Assembly: GCA_002067855.1 (NCBI GenBank)
Contig: MVQS01000167.1
Location: 1-21,042 of the forward strand
From: Syntrophaceae bacterium PtaB.Bin038
GTDB lineage: Bacteria; Desulfobacterota; Syntrophia; Syntrophales; UBA2192
Direction of reading: 5' to 3'
Length of the DNA: 21,042 nucleotides
Under the pieces are notes generated by a model, which was given only the letters and a program-made list of their open reading frames with translations, was not told the DNA's origin and did no database searches. Shown piece after piece: positions 1 to 6,131 of this stretch; position 1 is the stretch's first letter; every line of letters begins with the position of its first letter. The position numbers and the translations under genes are program-made.

Positions 1-710
1 TGCAGGTGGCCGTCGTGGGGCGCAACAAGCGCCTGCTGCCGAAGCAGATGGATGCCGCAGGCGCCGTCTTTCTGCAGAGGCGTCTCGAGGAGATGGGCTT
101 TTCGTTTCATCTCGGCGTCACCCCGCGGGAGATCGCTCGTCTGGACGGGCGCCTCGCCGTCCGTCTCGAGGACGGCAGCACCCTGGAGACGGACATGGTG
201 CTCCTTTCGGCAGGCGCCGCCCCGGACCTTTCCCTGGCCCGCACGCTGGGCCTGAAGATCGGGAAGGCCGTGCAGGTCGACGACCGGCTCCGGACGAGCA
301 TCGAGGACCTCTACGCCGCAGGCGACCTGGTCGAGCACCGGGGCGTCTACTACGGCACTTGGCCCGCCGCCATGGCCCAGGGCCGTGCGGCGGGGGCCAA
401 TATGGCGGGCAGAGAGACGGCCTACGAGGGAACGTTGCGGTCGCACCGCCTCAAGGTCGCCGGGATCGATCTCGTCTCCATGGGCGATATCGACGCAGAG
501 GGCGAGGACGAGTGCGTCGTTCTCTCCGACGACGAAAAATGCGTCTACCGCAAGCTCGTGATCGAGAACCACACCGTGGCCGGGGCCATCCTCCTGGGCG
601 ATTTACGCGGCGAGAAAACGATCCAGGCCGCCGTGGAGGGTCACAGGGACATCGCCGCGGTGAGGGAGACCATGGAGCGCGAAGGGTTCGACCTCTCGAA
701 GTTCGAATGA
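1..710 (+). CDS. FAD-dependent pyridine nucleotide-disulfide oxidoreductase, C-terminal part (5' truncated by window edge)
   Basis: The reading frame is open to the left edge, so the true start lies outside the window; about 235 residues are visible. The visible part begins at the end of the NAD(P)H-binding Rossmann domain (VAVVGRNKRLLPKQMD), continues with the second half of the FAD domain, which contains TSIEDLYAAGD (the conserved FAD-contacting 'AAGD' motif), and ends in a dimerisation or rubredoxin-reductase-like C-terminal domain. This is the family of NADH oxidases, CoA-disulfide reductases and NirB-type reductases, which pass electrons from NAD(P)H through FAD to a partner or small substrate. 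The substrate cannot be told because the N-terminal redox-active residues are missing. A hairpin terminator follows the stop, so it probably ends its transcription unit. Confidence 0.85.
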   Translation, partial: QVAVVGRNKRLLPKQMDAAGAVFLQRRLEEMGFSFHLGVTPREIARLDGRLAVRLEDGSTLETDMVLLSAGAAPDLSLARTLGLKIGKAVQVDDRLRTSIEDLYAAGDLVEHRGVYYGTWPAAMAQGRAAGANMAGRETAYEGTLRSHRLKVAGIDLVSMGDIDAEGEDECVVLSDDEKCVYRKLVIENHTVAGAILLGDLRGEKTIQAAVEGHRDIAAVRETMEREGFDLSKFE

Positions 711-727
711 CCCCCTTTTTTCGCCGT

Positions 728-747
728 GGAAAATTTTCCGGATCCGG
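728..747. other. Two overlapping perfect palindromes
   Basis: GGAAAATTTTCC (728-739) and CCGGATCCGG (738-747) are both perfect palindromes and share two bases. They lie 18 bases after the oxidoreductase stop and before its terminator hairpin. They could be protein-binding sites for the downstream moxR unit or part of a complex 3' end. Function is unknown. Confidence 0.4.
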
Positions 748-760
748 AGTAAAACCAATC

Positions 761-787
761 ACCCCCGGGATTTCCTTCCGGGGGTTT
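761..787 (+). terminator. Rho-independent-like terminator after the oxidoreductase
   Basis: An 8-bp stem ACCCCCGG/CCGGGGGT (761-768 with 778-785) encloses a 9-base loop and is followed by TTTGCATT. The stem is strong and the T-tract short. It separates the oxidoreductase gene from the moxR gene 40 bases further on. Confidence 0.6.
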
Positions 788-825
788 GCATTGCAGCCCC
801 GAAAAAAACGCAGATGGAGAGAACC

Positions 826-1683
826 ATGAAGGAACAGCAACCGTACCCCCGGACTTTCCGGGGGGCCTCGCGATACGTCCTCGACGAGGAACTTGCCAAG
901 ATCGTCAACGTCTCCATGGCCCTGGAGATGCCGCTTCTTCTCAAGGGCGAGCCCGGAACGGGCAAGACGATGCTGGCGTACGCCATTGCCGAGAGCCTCG
1001 GCATGCCGCTCATCACCCTCAACGTCAAGTCGAGCATGAAGCTCGTCGACGCCCTCTACCAGTACGACACGCTGACCCGCCTCAACGACAGCCGCTTCGG
1101 CGACTCGAAGCGTGACGTGAGCGACATCGAGGCCTACATCCGGATGGGCAAGATCGGCCAGTCCTTCGTCGCCGACGAGAAGACGGTGTTGCTCATCGAC
1201 GAGATCGACAAGGCCGACACGGACTTCCAGGACGACATGCTCGACGTGCTCGACCAGATGTCCTTCGACATCATCGAGATCGACAAGACGGTGAAGGCGA
1301 AGAACCGCCCCGTCGTGATCATCACCTCCAACGCCAAGAAGGATCTCTCGGATCCCTTCCTGGGGCGGTGCAACTTTCACCACATCGCCTTCCCCGAGCC
1401 GGAGATGATGCGCCGCATCGTGGAGGTGCACTTCCCAAAGCTCAGCGAGGACGTGGCGCAGGCGTGCATCCAGACCTTTTACCGGCTGCGGGAGATCGGG
1501 GGGGTCGAAAAGAAGCCGGCCACGCGGGAGCTCATCAACTGGATCCGGGCCCTTCGGTCGGACCCCGATTTCAGGCCGGCCCTTCTCCAGCGGGGAGAGG
1601 TCCCCTACCTGGGGGTCCTCTACAAGAAGAGCAGCGATTTGACCCTTGCCGCCAGGGCCGTTGCCCGGCTTCGACGCCAATGA
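826..1683 (+). CDS. MoxR-family AAA+ ATPase
   Basis: A 285-residue AAA+ ATPase of the MoxR group. Walker A is GEPGTGKT (residues 41-48), Walker B is VLLIDEIDKAD (121-131), sensor 1 is TSN (167-169), and FLGRCNF places the arginine finger at R181. I chose the ATG at 826 rather than the in-frame ATG at 814 because GGAGAG sits just before 826. MoxR ATPases usually act with a VWA-domain partner as chaperone-like remodelling pairs that insert cofactors or mature metalloenzymes; the next gene is such a VWA protein, 82 bases downstream on the same strand. The client is not visible: no dehydrogenase, hydrogenase or Rubisco gene is in the window. The family call is firm; the client role is inference. 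Confidence 0.9.
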   Translation: MKEQQPYPRTFRGASRYVLDEELAKIVNVSMALEMPLLLKGEPGTGKTMLAYAIAESLGMPLITLNVKSSMKLVDALYQYDTLTRLNDSRFGDSKRDVSDIEAYIRMGKIGQSFVADEKTVLLIDEIDKADTDFQDDMLDVLDQMSFDIIEIDKTVKAKNRPVVIITSNAKKDLSDPFLGRCNFHHIAFPEPEMMRRIVEVHFPKLSEDVAQACIQTFYRLREIGGVEKKPATRELINWIRALRSDPDFRPALLQRGEVPYLGVLYKKSSDLTLAARAVARLRRQ

Positions 1684-1765
1684 ATCGTGGTTCATGACCG
1701 CGGCAGGGATCGGAAGTTATCTTTTCCCGATGCCTTAAGCCGTCTGCCTTACGCCGGTTAACGAG

Positions 1766-2959
1766 ATGTTCATTCAATTCTTTTACACCCTGCGCGACAG
1801 GGGCGTCCCCGTGACGCCCACGTCCTACCTGCGCCTGCAGAAGGCACTCTCCGTTGGACTCGTCACCTCGCTCGAGGACTTTTACACCGTCGCCCGGGCT
1901 CTGCTGGTGAAAAGCGAGCGATACTTCGATCTCTACGACCAGGTCTTCCTGCACCACTTCCGCGGCGTCGAGCTGAAGGACCCCGAAACCCACGAACTGA
2001 CCGACATCGCGAAGGCCCTGCTCGAGGAGTGGCTGAAGGACCCGGCCGCGGTGGCGGCGGCCTTCGGGGCGGATGTAAAAAAATTGAAGAAGATGACTCC
2101 CGAGGAGCTCATCCGGTATTTTTTGGACCGGCTCAAGGAGCAGACGGAGGCCCACCACGGGGGCAACCGCTGGATCGGCACGCGGGGCACTTCCCCTGTG
2201 GGCCACTCGGGACATCACCCGGAGGGGATGCGCGTGGGCGGTGTTTCGCGCAACAAGTCTGCCGTCAAGGTGGCCATGGATAGGCGCTACCGCGACTACT
2301 CCCAGGAAGGGCCCCTTACGCAGGCCCAGCTGGGCGAGGCCCTCAAGAGGCTGCGCCGGATGGTGCCCGCCGGCCCCAAGGACCTCGTCAACGTGGACAA
2401 GACGATCCGCGAGACGATGCGAAACGCGGGAGAGATCGAGATCGTCTTCGACCGCAGGCTCACGGACCGCCTCAAGGTGATCCTCATGATCGACAACGGA
2501 GGCTGGTCCATGGAGCCCTACGTGGATCTCGTCCAGACCCTCTTCAGCTACGCCCGCTCGCAGTTCAAGGACCTGCGGACCTACTACTTCCACAACTCCG
2601 TCTACGACGTCGTCTGGCAGGATGCCCAGCGCTTCTACCGGCCCGAGCGCCTCGACGACTTCGCCCTGCGCGACCCCGAGACGCGGCTCATCCTCCTGGG
2701 CGATGCCAGCATGTCGCCCTACGAGCTCATGTACGCAGGCGGCGCCATCGACTACACGCAGCGCAGCACCCGCCCGAGCATCGACCGGCTCAAGTTCCTC
2801 GCGAGCCTCTTCCGCCATGCCGTCTGGCTCAACCCCGCCCCGCTCCGGGAGTGGGACCGCGTGCGCACGATCGGCATCATCCGCCAGGTCTTCCCCATGT
2901 ACGAACTCACCCTGGACGGCCTCGAGGCGGCGGTGAGGCGCCTCGCGGCGAAGACGTAG
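1766..2959 (+). CDS. VWA domain-containing CoxE-like protein
   Basis: A 397-residue protein whose N-terminus (FIQFFYTLRDRGVPVTPTSY) matches CoxE-like VWA proteins, the usual partners of MoxR ATPases. Residues 132-159 form a Gly/His-rich stretch (GGNRWIGTRG...GHSGHHPEG) typical of this group. The VWA fold begins near residue 236 (LKVILMIDNGG). The metal-ion-dependent adhesion site would be DNGGWSM (243-249) in place of classic DxSxS, so the first serine position is glycine. LLGDASMSPYEL (311-321) probably forms the later conserved loop. No signal peptide or membrane segment is seen, so it is probably cytoplasmic and binds the preceding ATPase. The ribosome-binding site is weak, and translation may depend on the upstream gene. 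Confidence 0.85.
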   Translation: MFIQFFYTLRDRGVPVTPTSYLRLQKALSVGLVTSLEDFYTVARALLVKSERYFDLYDQVFLHHFRGVELKDPETHELTDIAKALLEEWLKDPAAVAAAFGADVKKLKKMTPEELIRYFLDRLKEQTEAHHGGNRWIGTRGTSPVGHSGHHPEGMRVGGVSRNKSAVKVAMDRRYRDYSQEGPLTQAQLGEALKRLRRMVPAGPKDLVNVDKTIRETMRNAGEIEIVFDRRLTDRLKVILMIDNGGWSMEPYVDLVQTLFSYARSQFKDLRTYYFHNSVYDVVWQDAQRFYRPERLDDFALRDPETRLILLGDASMSPYELMYAGGAIDYTQRSTRPSIDRLKFLASLFRHAVWLNPAPLREWDRVRTIGIIRQVFPMYELTLDGLEAAVRRLAAKT

Positions 2960-2973
2960 CGTCCGGCGGAAAG

Positions 2974-3011
2974 GGCCCGGGTGCAGCCGCGGAAATAAAG
3001 CCCCCCGGGCC
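2974..3011 (+). terminator. Possible terminator of the moxR-VWA unit
   Basis: GGCCCGGG (2974-2981) and CCCGGGCC (3004-3011) can form an 8-bp stem with a 22-base loop, 15 bases after the VWA stop. No T-tract follows, so this is a weak call. Confidence 0.3.
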
Positions 3012-3031
3012 GCTTCCTTCGAGTTGCGGTC

Positions 3032-3059
3032 TTGACATCGGGGCCGTCTTTTCTATGAT
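3032..3059 (+). promoter_or_regulatory. Sigma70-type promoter of the J-domain gene
   Basis: TTGACA (3032-3037), a 16-base spacer and TATGAT (3054-3059) give a near-consensus housekeeping promoter. Transcription would start near 3066, about 30 bases before the favoured ATG at 3096. Confidence 0.7.
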
Positions 3060-3095
3060 TGGATTCAGGGAAGATCTTCACGGGTGACGGGCGCC

Positions 3096-3767
3096 ATGGC
3101 CCCGAGAAAGAAAAATTACTACCGCGTTCTGGGGGTCTCACCGAAAGAGGGAGAGGCCGCCATCCGCAAAGCGTACCGCGAAAAGGCCAAGATGCTCCAC
3201 CCCGACCGGGCCGGGCGGGATTCCACGGCCCGATTCCAGGAGATCGCCGAGGCCTACGAGGTGCTCTCCCGCCCCGACAGGAGGGAGGAATACGATCGCG
3301 CCCTGGAGGCGGTGCGGGAAGAGAACCGGCAGAGGGCCCCGGGGGCGGGGCGCCGGGTCCGGCCGGAGCCTCTCGTGCCCGAGCGGCGGCACGGCCGCTT
3401 CTCGGGACCCGGGTTTCGAGTGCCGCCCGGCGAGCGTCTCGGGGGGTTCTGGGAAGACGGTCTTGCGGGCGGCGGCATCCAGGGATCCCGGGAGTTCGAA
3501 GTCCACCTGAGCCGGCATGAGGCTCAGCCGGGTTCCGTCATCGAGATCGACCTTCCCCGGTCCGCCGCGTGCCGTTTCTGCGGGGGATCCGGCAGGGACT
3601 GGCTGTTTCCCTGCATGGCCTGCCTGGGGGGCGGCTTCGAATCATCGCCCGTGCGCCTCTTCCTCCGGGTTACGGGCATCGTCCGCGACGGCGCATCGGT
3701 GGAAATCTCCCCTGCGCCGGGGGGCTTCGAATCGGGGACGATCCGCCTCAGGTTTCGGGTGGCATGA
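3096..3767 (+). CDS. Short J-domain (DnaJ-like) co-chaperone with half a zinc finger
   Basis: A 223-residue J-protein; a GTG at 3084 is an alternative start. The J domain fills residues 6-70, with YYRVLGVSPKE at its start and the Hsp70-stimulating HPD at 35-37. An Arg/Pro/Gly-rich linker (about 75-125) follows, then a beta-rich part resembling the start of DnaJ C-terminal domain I. Embedded in that is CRFCGGSG...CMACLGGG, with cysteines 159, 162, 173 and 176: two CxxC pairs instead of the four in DnaJ, enough for one zinc site. The second substrate-binding and dimerisation domains are absent (DnaJ is about 375 residues). It should stimulate an Hsp70 ATPase, with restricted client handling. 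No dnaK or grpE is nearby. The stop codon overlaps the terminator of the convergent Hsp20 operon. Confidence 0.85.
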   Translation: MAPRKKNYYRVLGVSPKEGEAAIRKAYREKAKMLHPDRAGRDSTARFQEIAEAYEVLSRPDRREEYDRALEAVREENRQRAPGAGRRVRPEPLVPERRHGRFSGPGFRVPPGERLGGFWEDGLAGGGIQGSREFEVHLSRHEAQPGSVIEIDLPRSAACRFCGGSGRDWLFPCMACLGGGFESSPVRLFLRVTGIVRDGASVEISPAPGGFESGTIRLRFRVA

Positions 3768-3800
3768 AAAAAGGGCCCCGGCGACTTCGCGCCGGGGCCC
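3767..3800 (-). terminator. Rho-independent terminator of the hsp20 operon
   Basis: On the minus strand an 11-bp perfect GC stem (GGGCCCCGGCG paired with CGCCGGGGCCC, 3773-3783 with 3790-3800, loop of 6) is followed directly by TTTTTT (3772-3767). It lies 34 bases past the last hsp20 stop and overlaps the stop codon of the convergent J-protein gene. Confidence 0.9.
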
Positions 3801-3833
3801 CTTCGAGCAGGATGGGGATGAACCGCCGGTGCG

Positions 3834-4346
3834 CTAGTGGGCCGTCCTGACGGGGATTTTCTTGTGCTGCCTCCGCGCCTCTTCCGTCTTCGGAAGCGTC
3901 ACGGTCAGCACCCCGCCCTTGAACTCGGCCCGGACCTTCTGCTCGTCAACCCCTTCCTCGGGGAGGGGAATGACTCGGCGGAAGGACCCGAAGCGCCTCT
4001 CGGAATGCCAGTAGTTCTTCCCTTTCTCCTCCTTCTCTTCCTTCTTCTCTCCCGACAGGATCAGCGAATTCCTCTCGAGAGTGATGTTGACGTCCTTCTC
4101 GGTGAGCCCCGGAAGCTCAGCGGTGACGACCATCTCGCTGCCGGTCTCCGAGACGTCGATCTCGGGCCAGAACACCCCGGGCCACTCCTCACGGGCGACC
4201 CTCGCGGGTGTCATGGCGAAATCCCGGAAGAAGGAATCGAAGAGATCATTCACTCTCTGCTGCAGGGGGAAAAAAGGAGACCCATCCCCCCTCCTTACCG
4301 GCACGCTGCCGGTGCGGTTCCAGGGAATCAAATCTCGCAGTGTCAT
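3834..4346 (-). CDS. Hsp20/alpha-crystallin small heat-shock protein (third gene of operon)
   Basis: A 170-residue ATP-independent holdase that binds unfolding proteins and passes them to ATP-dependent chaperones. The N-terminal arm (about residues 1-50, with NDLFDSFFRDF) is aromatic-rich. The alpha-crystallin domain runs from about residue 55 to 155 and includes VVTAELPGLTEKDVNITLE and the late-strand signature FKGGVLTVTLPK. The tail KKIPVRTAH carries the IxV/IxI motif used for oligomer assembly. GGAGGG lies 7 bases before the ATG. The gene follows the second hsp20 by 21 bases and precedes a strong terminator. It is the longest of the three paralogues. Confidence 0.95.
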   Translation of the reverse strand: MTLRDLIPWNRTGSVPVRRGDGSPFFPLQQRVNDLFDSFFRDFAMTPARVAREEWPGVFWPEIDVSETGSEMVVTAELPGLTEKDVNITLERNSLILSGEKKEEKEEKGKNYWHSERRFGSFRRVIPLPEEGVDEQKVRAEFKGGVLTVTLPKTEEARRQHKKIPVRTAH

Positions 4347-4367
4347 GATGCAACCCTCCGTTTCGCT

Positions 4368-4763
4368 TTAGGCTGTCTTGACGGGGATCTTCTTGGCACG
4401 GGCGGCCTCCGTCTTGGGGAGGACCAGCCGCAGAACCCCGTTTTTCAAGGTCGCCTCGATCCGATCCGGGTCGATCTCGTCGGACAGGGTGAAGGAGCGC
4501 TCGAAATCGCCGATCTCGTACTCCTCGTAGGCGAGCTTGCGGTCCTTCACGGATACCGGTTCGATCTCGCCCAGAACGGTGAGAACGCTTTTTTCCAGCG
4601 TCACATGGACGTTCTTCTCATCCACGCCGGGCATATCGGCCGTCAGCAGAATCGCATCCTTCGACTCGACGATGTCCACGGGTGGGATGAAGATCTTCCG
4701 ATCCCGCGTATGCTCGACCCCTGCCGGGGATTGCGCTCGGACTGCCTGGATTTCGTGTGCCAT
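4368..4763 (-). CDS. Hsp20/alpha-crystallin small heat-shock protein (second gene of operon)
   Basis: A 131-residue small heat-shock protein. A longer frame reaches 4814, but the ATG at 4763 is preferred: GGAGGTGA stands 7 bases before it, and the upstream residues run into the previous gene. The alpha-crystallin domain includes LLTADMPGVDEKNVHVTLE and LKNGVLRLVLPK, and the tail KKIPVKTA has the IxV motif. The N-terminal arm is short and charged (MAHEIQAVRAQ), lacking the aromatic residues of the other two, so this copy may join mixed oligomers rather than bind clients by its arm (inference). The stop codon of the preceding hsp20 lies inside this gene's Shine-Dalgarno (TGAGGAGGTGA), which suggests translational coupling. 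Confidence 0.95.
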   Translation of the reverse strand: MAHEIQAVRAQSPAGVEHTRDRKIFIPPVDIVESKDAILLTADMPGVDEKNVHVTLEKSVLTVLGEIEPVSVKDRKLAYEEYEIGDFERSFTLSDEIDPDRIEATLKNGVLRLVLPKTEAARAKKIPVKTA

Positions 4764-4776
4764 CGTGCTCACCTCC

Positions 4777-5220
4777 TCACGTTGTCTTGATCGGGATCCT
4801 CTTGGGCATTTCATCCCGGTGGCGCGGCAGCCGGATGCTCAGGATCCCCCTCTCGAACGAAGCTTCGATCCCGCTCTCATCGACGCGGAAGGGCAATTTG
4901 ACGGTTCTCACGAATTGCCCGTGACGCCTCTCCTGCCGGTGGTACGCCTCTCCCTCCTTCAGGGGTTCGGCGTCCCTGACGCCGGCAATCGTCAACATGT
5001 CGCCCCGGACGGAAAGATCGATCTTGTCCGGATCGACGCCGGGCAACTCCGTCGTCACGACCGCGTCGCCTTCGCCTTCCCAGATGTTCACGGCCGGGAA
5101 GCTCCGCGCGTAGGTCGGGCTCAGCCCGGAAAAGAGACGATCCATCTCCTGCTGCAGGCGATCCATCTCGCGCCACAGGTCTGAAGACAATCCCGTGCTT
5201 CTGAATTCGGGCCAGAACAT
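4777..5220 (-). CDS. Hsp20/alpha-crystallin small heat-shock protein (first gene of operon)
   Basis: A 147-residue small heat-shock protein, first in a three-gene leftward operon. The N-terminal arm has a heptad-like amphipathic segment (LWREMDRLQQEMDRLFSGL, residues 15-33). The alpha-crystallin domain includes VVTTELPGVDPDKIDLSV and FERGILSIRLP, and the tail KRIPIKTT carries the IxI oligomerisation motif. AAAGGAGG lies 8 bases before the ATG. The 120-base leader holds a 7-9-7 inverted repeat, and a clear promoter lies upstream of it. Three divergent paralogues in tandem suggest division of labour in hetero-oligomers. Confidence 0.95.
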   Translation of the reverse strand: MFWPEFRSTGLSSDLWREMDRLQQEMDRLFSGLSPTYARSFPAVNIWEGEGDAVVTTELPGVDPDKIDLSVRGDMLTIAGVRDAEPLKEGEAYHRQERRHGQFVRTVKLPFRVDESGIEASFERGILSIRLPRHRDEMPKRIPIKTT

Positions 5221-5302
5221 AGATCCAACCTCCTTTCACGAAATGATGCTCTTCAGCTTTTTGTGTTTGTTTTCCTGCAGGGCATATCGACAGTCGGTTC
5301 AG

Positions 5303-5325
5303 CTCAACATGCCGATATTGTTGAG
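5303..5325. promoter_or_regulatory. Candidate operator with CIRCE-like geometry in the hsp20 leader
   Basis: CTCAACA and TGTTGAG form a perfect 7-bp inverted repeat separated by 9 bases. CIRCE, the HrcA operator of heat-shock genes, also uses a 9-base spacer between inverted arms, but its arms (TTAGCACTC/GAGTGCTAA) differ. The site lies about 14-36 bases downstream of the predicted transcription start, where a repressor would block transcription. As RNA it could also be a 7-bp hairpin. No sequence complementary to the AAAGGAGG ribosome site is evident in the leader, so an RNA thermometer of the ROSE or fourU type is not supported. Confidence 0.45.
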
Positions 5326-5343
5326 TAATGCCGGATTTCGATC

Positions 5344-5375
5344 CTAATATTAATCACGGATGGGCTCTTGTCAAG
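5344..5375 (-). promoter_or_regulatory. Promoter of the hsp20 operon
   Basis: On the minus strand CTTGACA (5375-5369), 14 bases, then ATTAATATTAG (5354-5344). The -10 reads as TAATAT at 16-base spacing or AATATT at 17. The groEL promoter at 9782-9813 has the same layout with 10 of 11 identical bases in the -10 block. It lacks the CCCCAT-type -10 of enterobacterial sigma32 promoters. Confidence 0.65.
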
Positions 5376-5382
5376 ACCCCCC

Positions 5383-5400
5383 GGGAACGCCGCGGTTCCC
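5383..5400. other. Short hairpin between the diadenylate cyclase gene and the hsp20 promoter
   Basis: GGGAAC (5383-5388) and GTTCCC (5395-5400) form a 6-bp stem with a 6-base loop. It lies 35 bases after the diadenylate cyclase stop on the minus strand, but no T-tract follows, so termination is only possible, not shown. Confidence 0.3.
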
Positions 5401-5435
5401 TGGGACGGCGCGGGTCGGGAGATGGACGGCCGGCC

Positions 5436-6110
5436 CTAGGGGCGGGACCGTTTCGCTCTTGCCGGACGTCGCCCCTTTCGCTCCACCCTGCTGACCACGG
5501 TGAGCTGGTCCTCCGTCTGCTCCGAGGTGGGCCCCTTCAGGTGGAGGCTGTAGCGGCTCAGCAGCCAGATCTCGGGCAGGATCTCCGAGACCAGTTCCCC
5601 GTTGTCGAAGATCCGGACAATCGAGCTTTCGGAGACGACGACGGCGATGGCGTTGGTGAGTTTCGTGATCGCCGCGGCGGCCATGTGGCGGCTCCCCAGG
5701 CCGAGCGGCAGCGATACGCCGCTGCCGGGGGCGTCGATGTACCGGCAGGCGGATAGAACGACCCCCTCGTCCGATACGACGAAGGCGCCGTCGAGCTGGG
5801 CCAGCTCCTTGATCGTCTCGCGGAGATCGGGATCGTCCAGATGGCGCTTGCTCTTGGGATGGCCCTGCAGGGGGTCGAGGATGAGACAGCGGGAGTGTTC
5901 GAGGACCGCCTCGGAATCGGAAATGACGAACATCGTTCCCACCTTCCTGCCCTCGCGTCCCTCCCGGGCGATCTCCACGGCCAGGAGGATGACCGTCTCC
6001 AGCGTCCTGTTGTTGATCCCGCGGGCGTCCGTCAAAATGTCCTGCAAGAGGTGGCTCGGCGCCGAGGGGATGCCTTTGCCCTGAAGCGGGGGGGCTTTTT
6101 CCCTTTTCAT
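5436..6110 (-). CDS. Diadenylate cyclase (DAC/DisA_N domain), soluble
   Basis: A 224-residue protein with a DAC domain (about residues 55-175), which condenses two ATP into cyclic di-AMP. The substrate-binding motif DGA is at 107-109 (QLDGAFVVSDEG). The second motif region is GLGSRHMAAAAIT (137-149), with RHM at 141-143 where DisA and CdaA usually have RHR. No transmembrane segment (as in CdaA) and no DNA-binding helix-hairpin-helix domain (as in DisA) is present; the N-terminal 50 residues are helical and the C-terminus is basic (RKGRRPARAKRSRP). This resembles the stand-alone cytosolic type. GGGAGGTT precedes the ATG, and the gene begins 21 bases after the DUF6178-like gene, so the two are probably co-transcribed. 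c-di-AMP commonly controls potassium and osmotic balance; no effector gene is visible here. Confidence 0.85.
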   Translation of the reverse strand: MKREKAPPLQGKGIPSAPSHLLQDILTDARGINNRTLETVILLAVEIAREGREGRKVGTMFVISDSEAVLEHSRCLILDPLQGHPKSKRHLDDPDLRETIKELAQLDGAFVVSDEGVVLSACRYIDAPGSGVSLPLGLGSRHMAAAAITKLTNAIAVVVSESSIVRIFDNGELVSEILPEIWLLSRYSLHLKGPTSEQTEDQLTVVSRVERKGRRPARAKRSRP

Positions 6111-6131
6111 GGGAACCTCCCGGTGGGGTTG

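Noticed and set aside
5355..5375. Possible sigma32 promoter for hsp20 (CTTGACA followed by GCCCATCC)
   Set aside because: The CCCAT-like bases come only about 4 bases after the -35, not the 13-15 required; the AT-rich block further on fits a -10 better.
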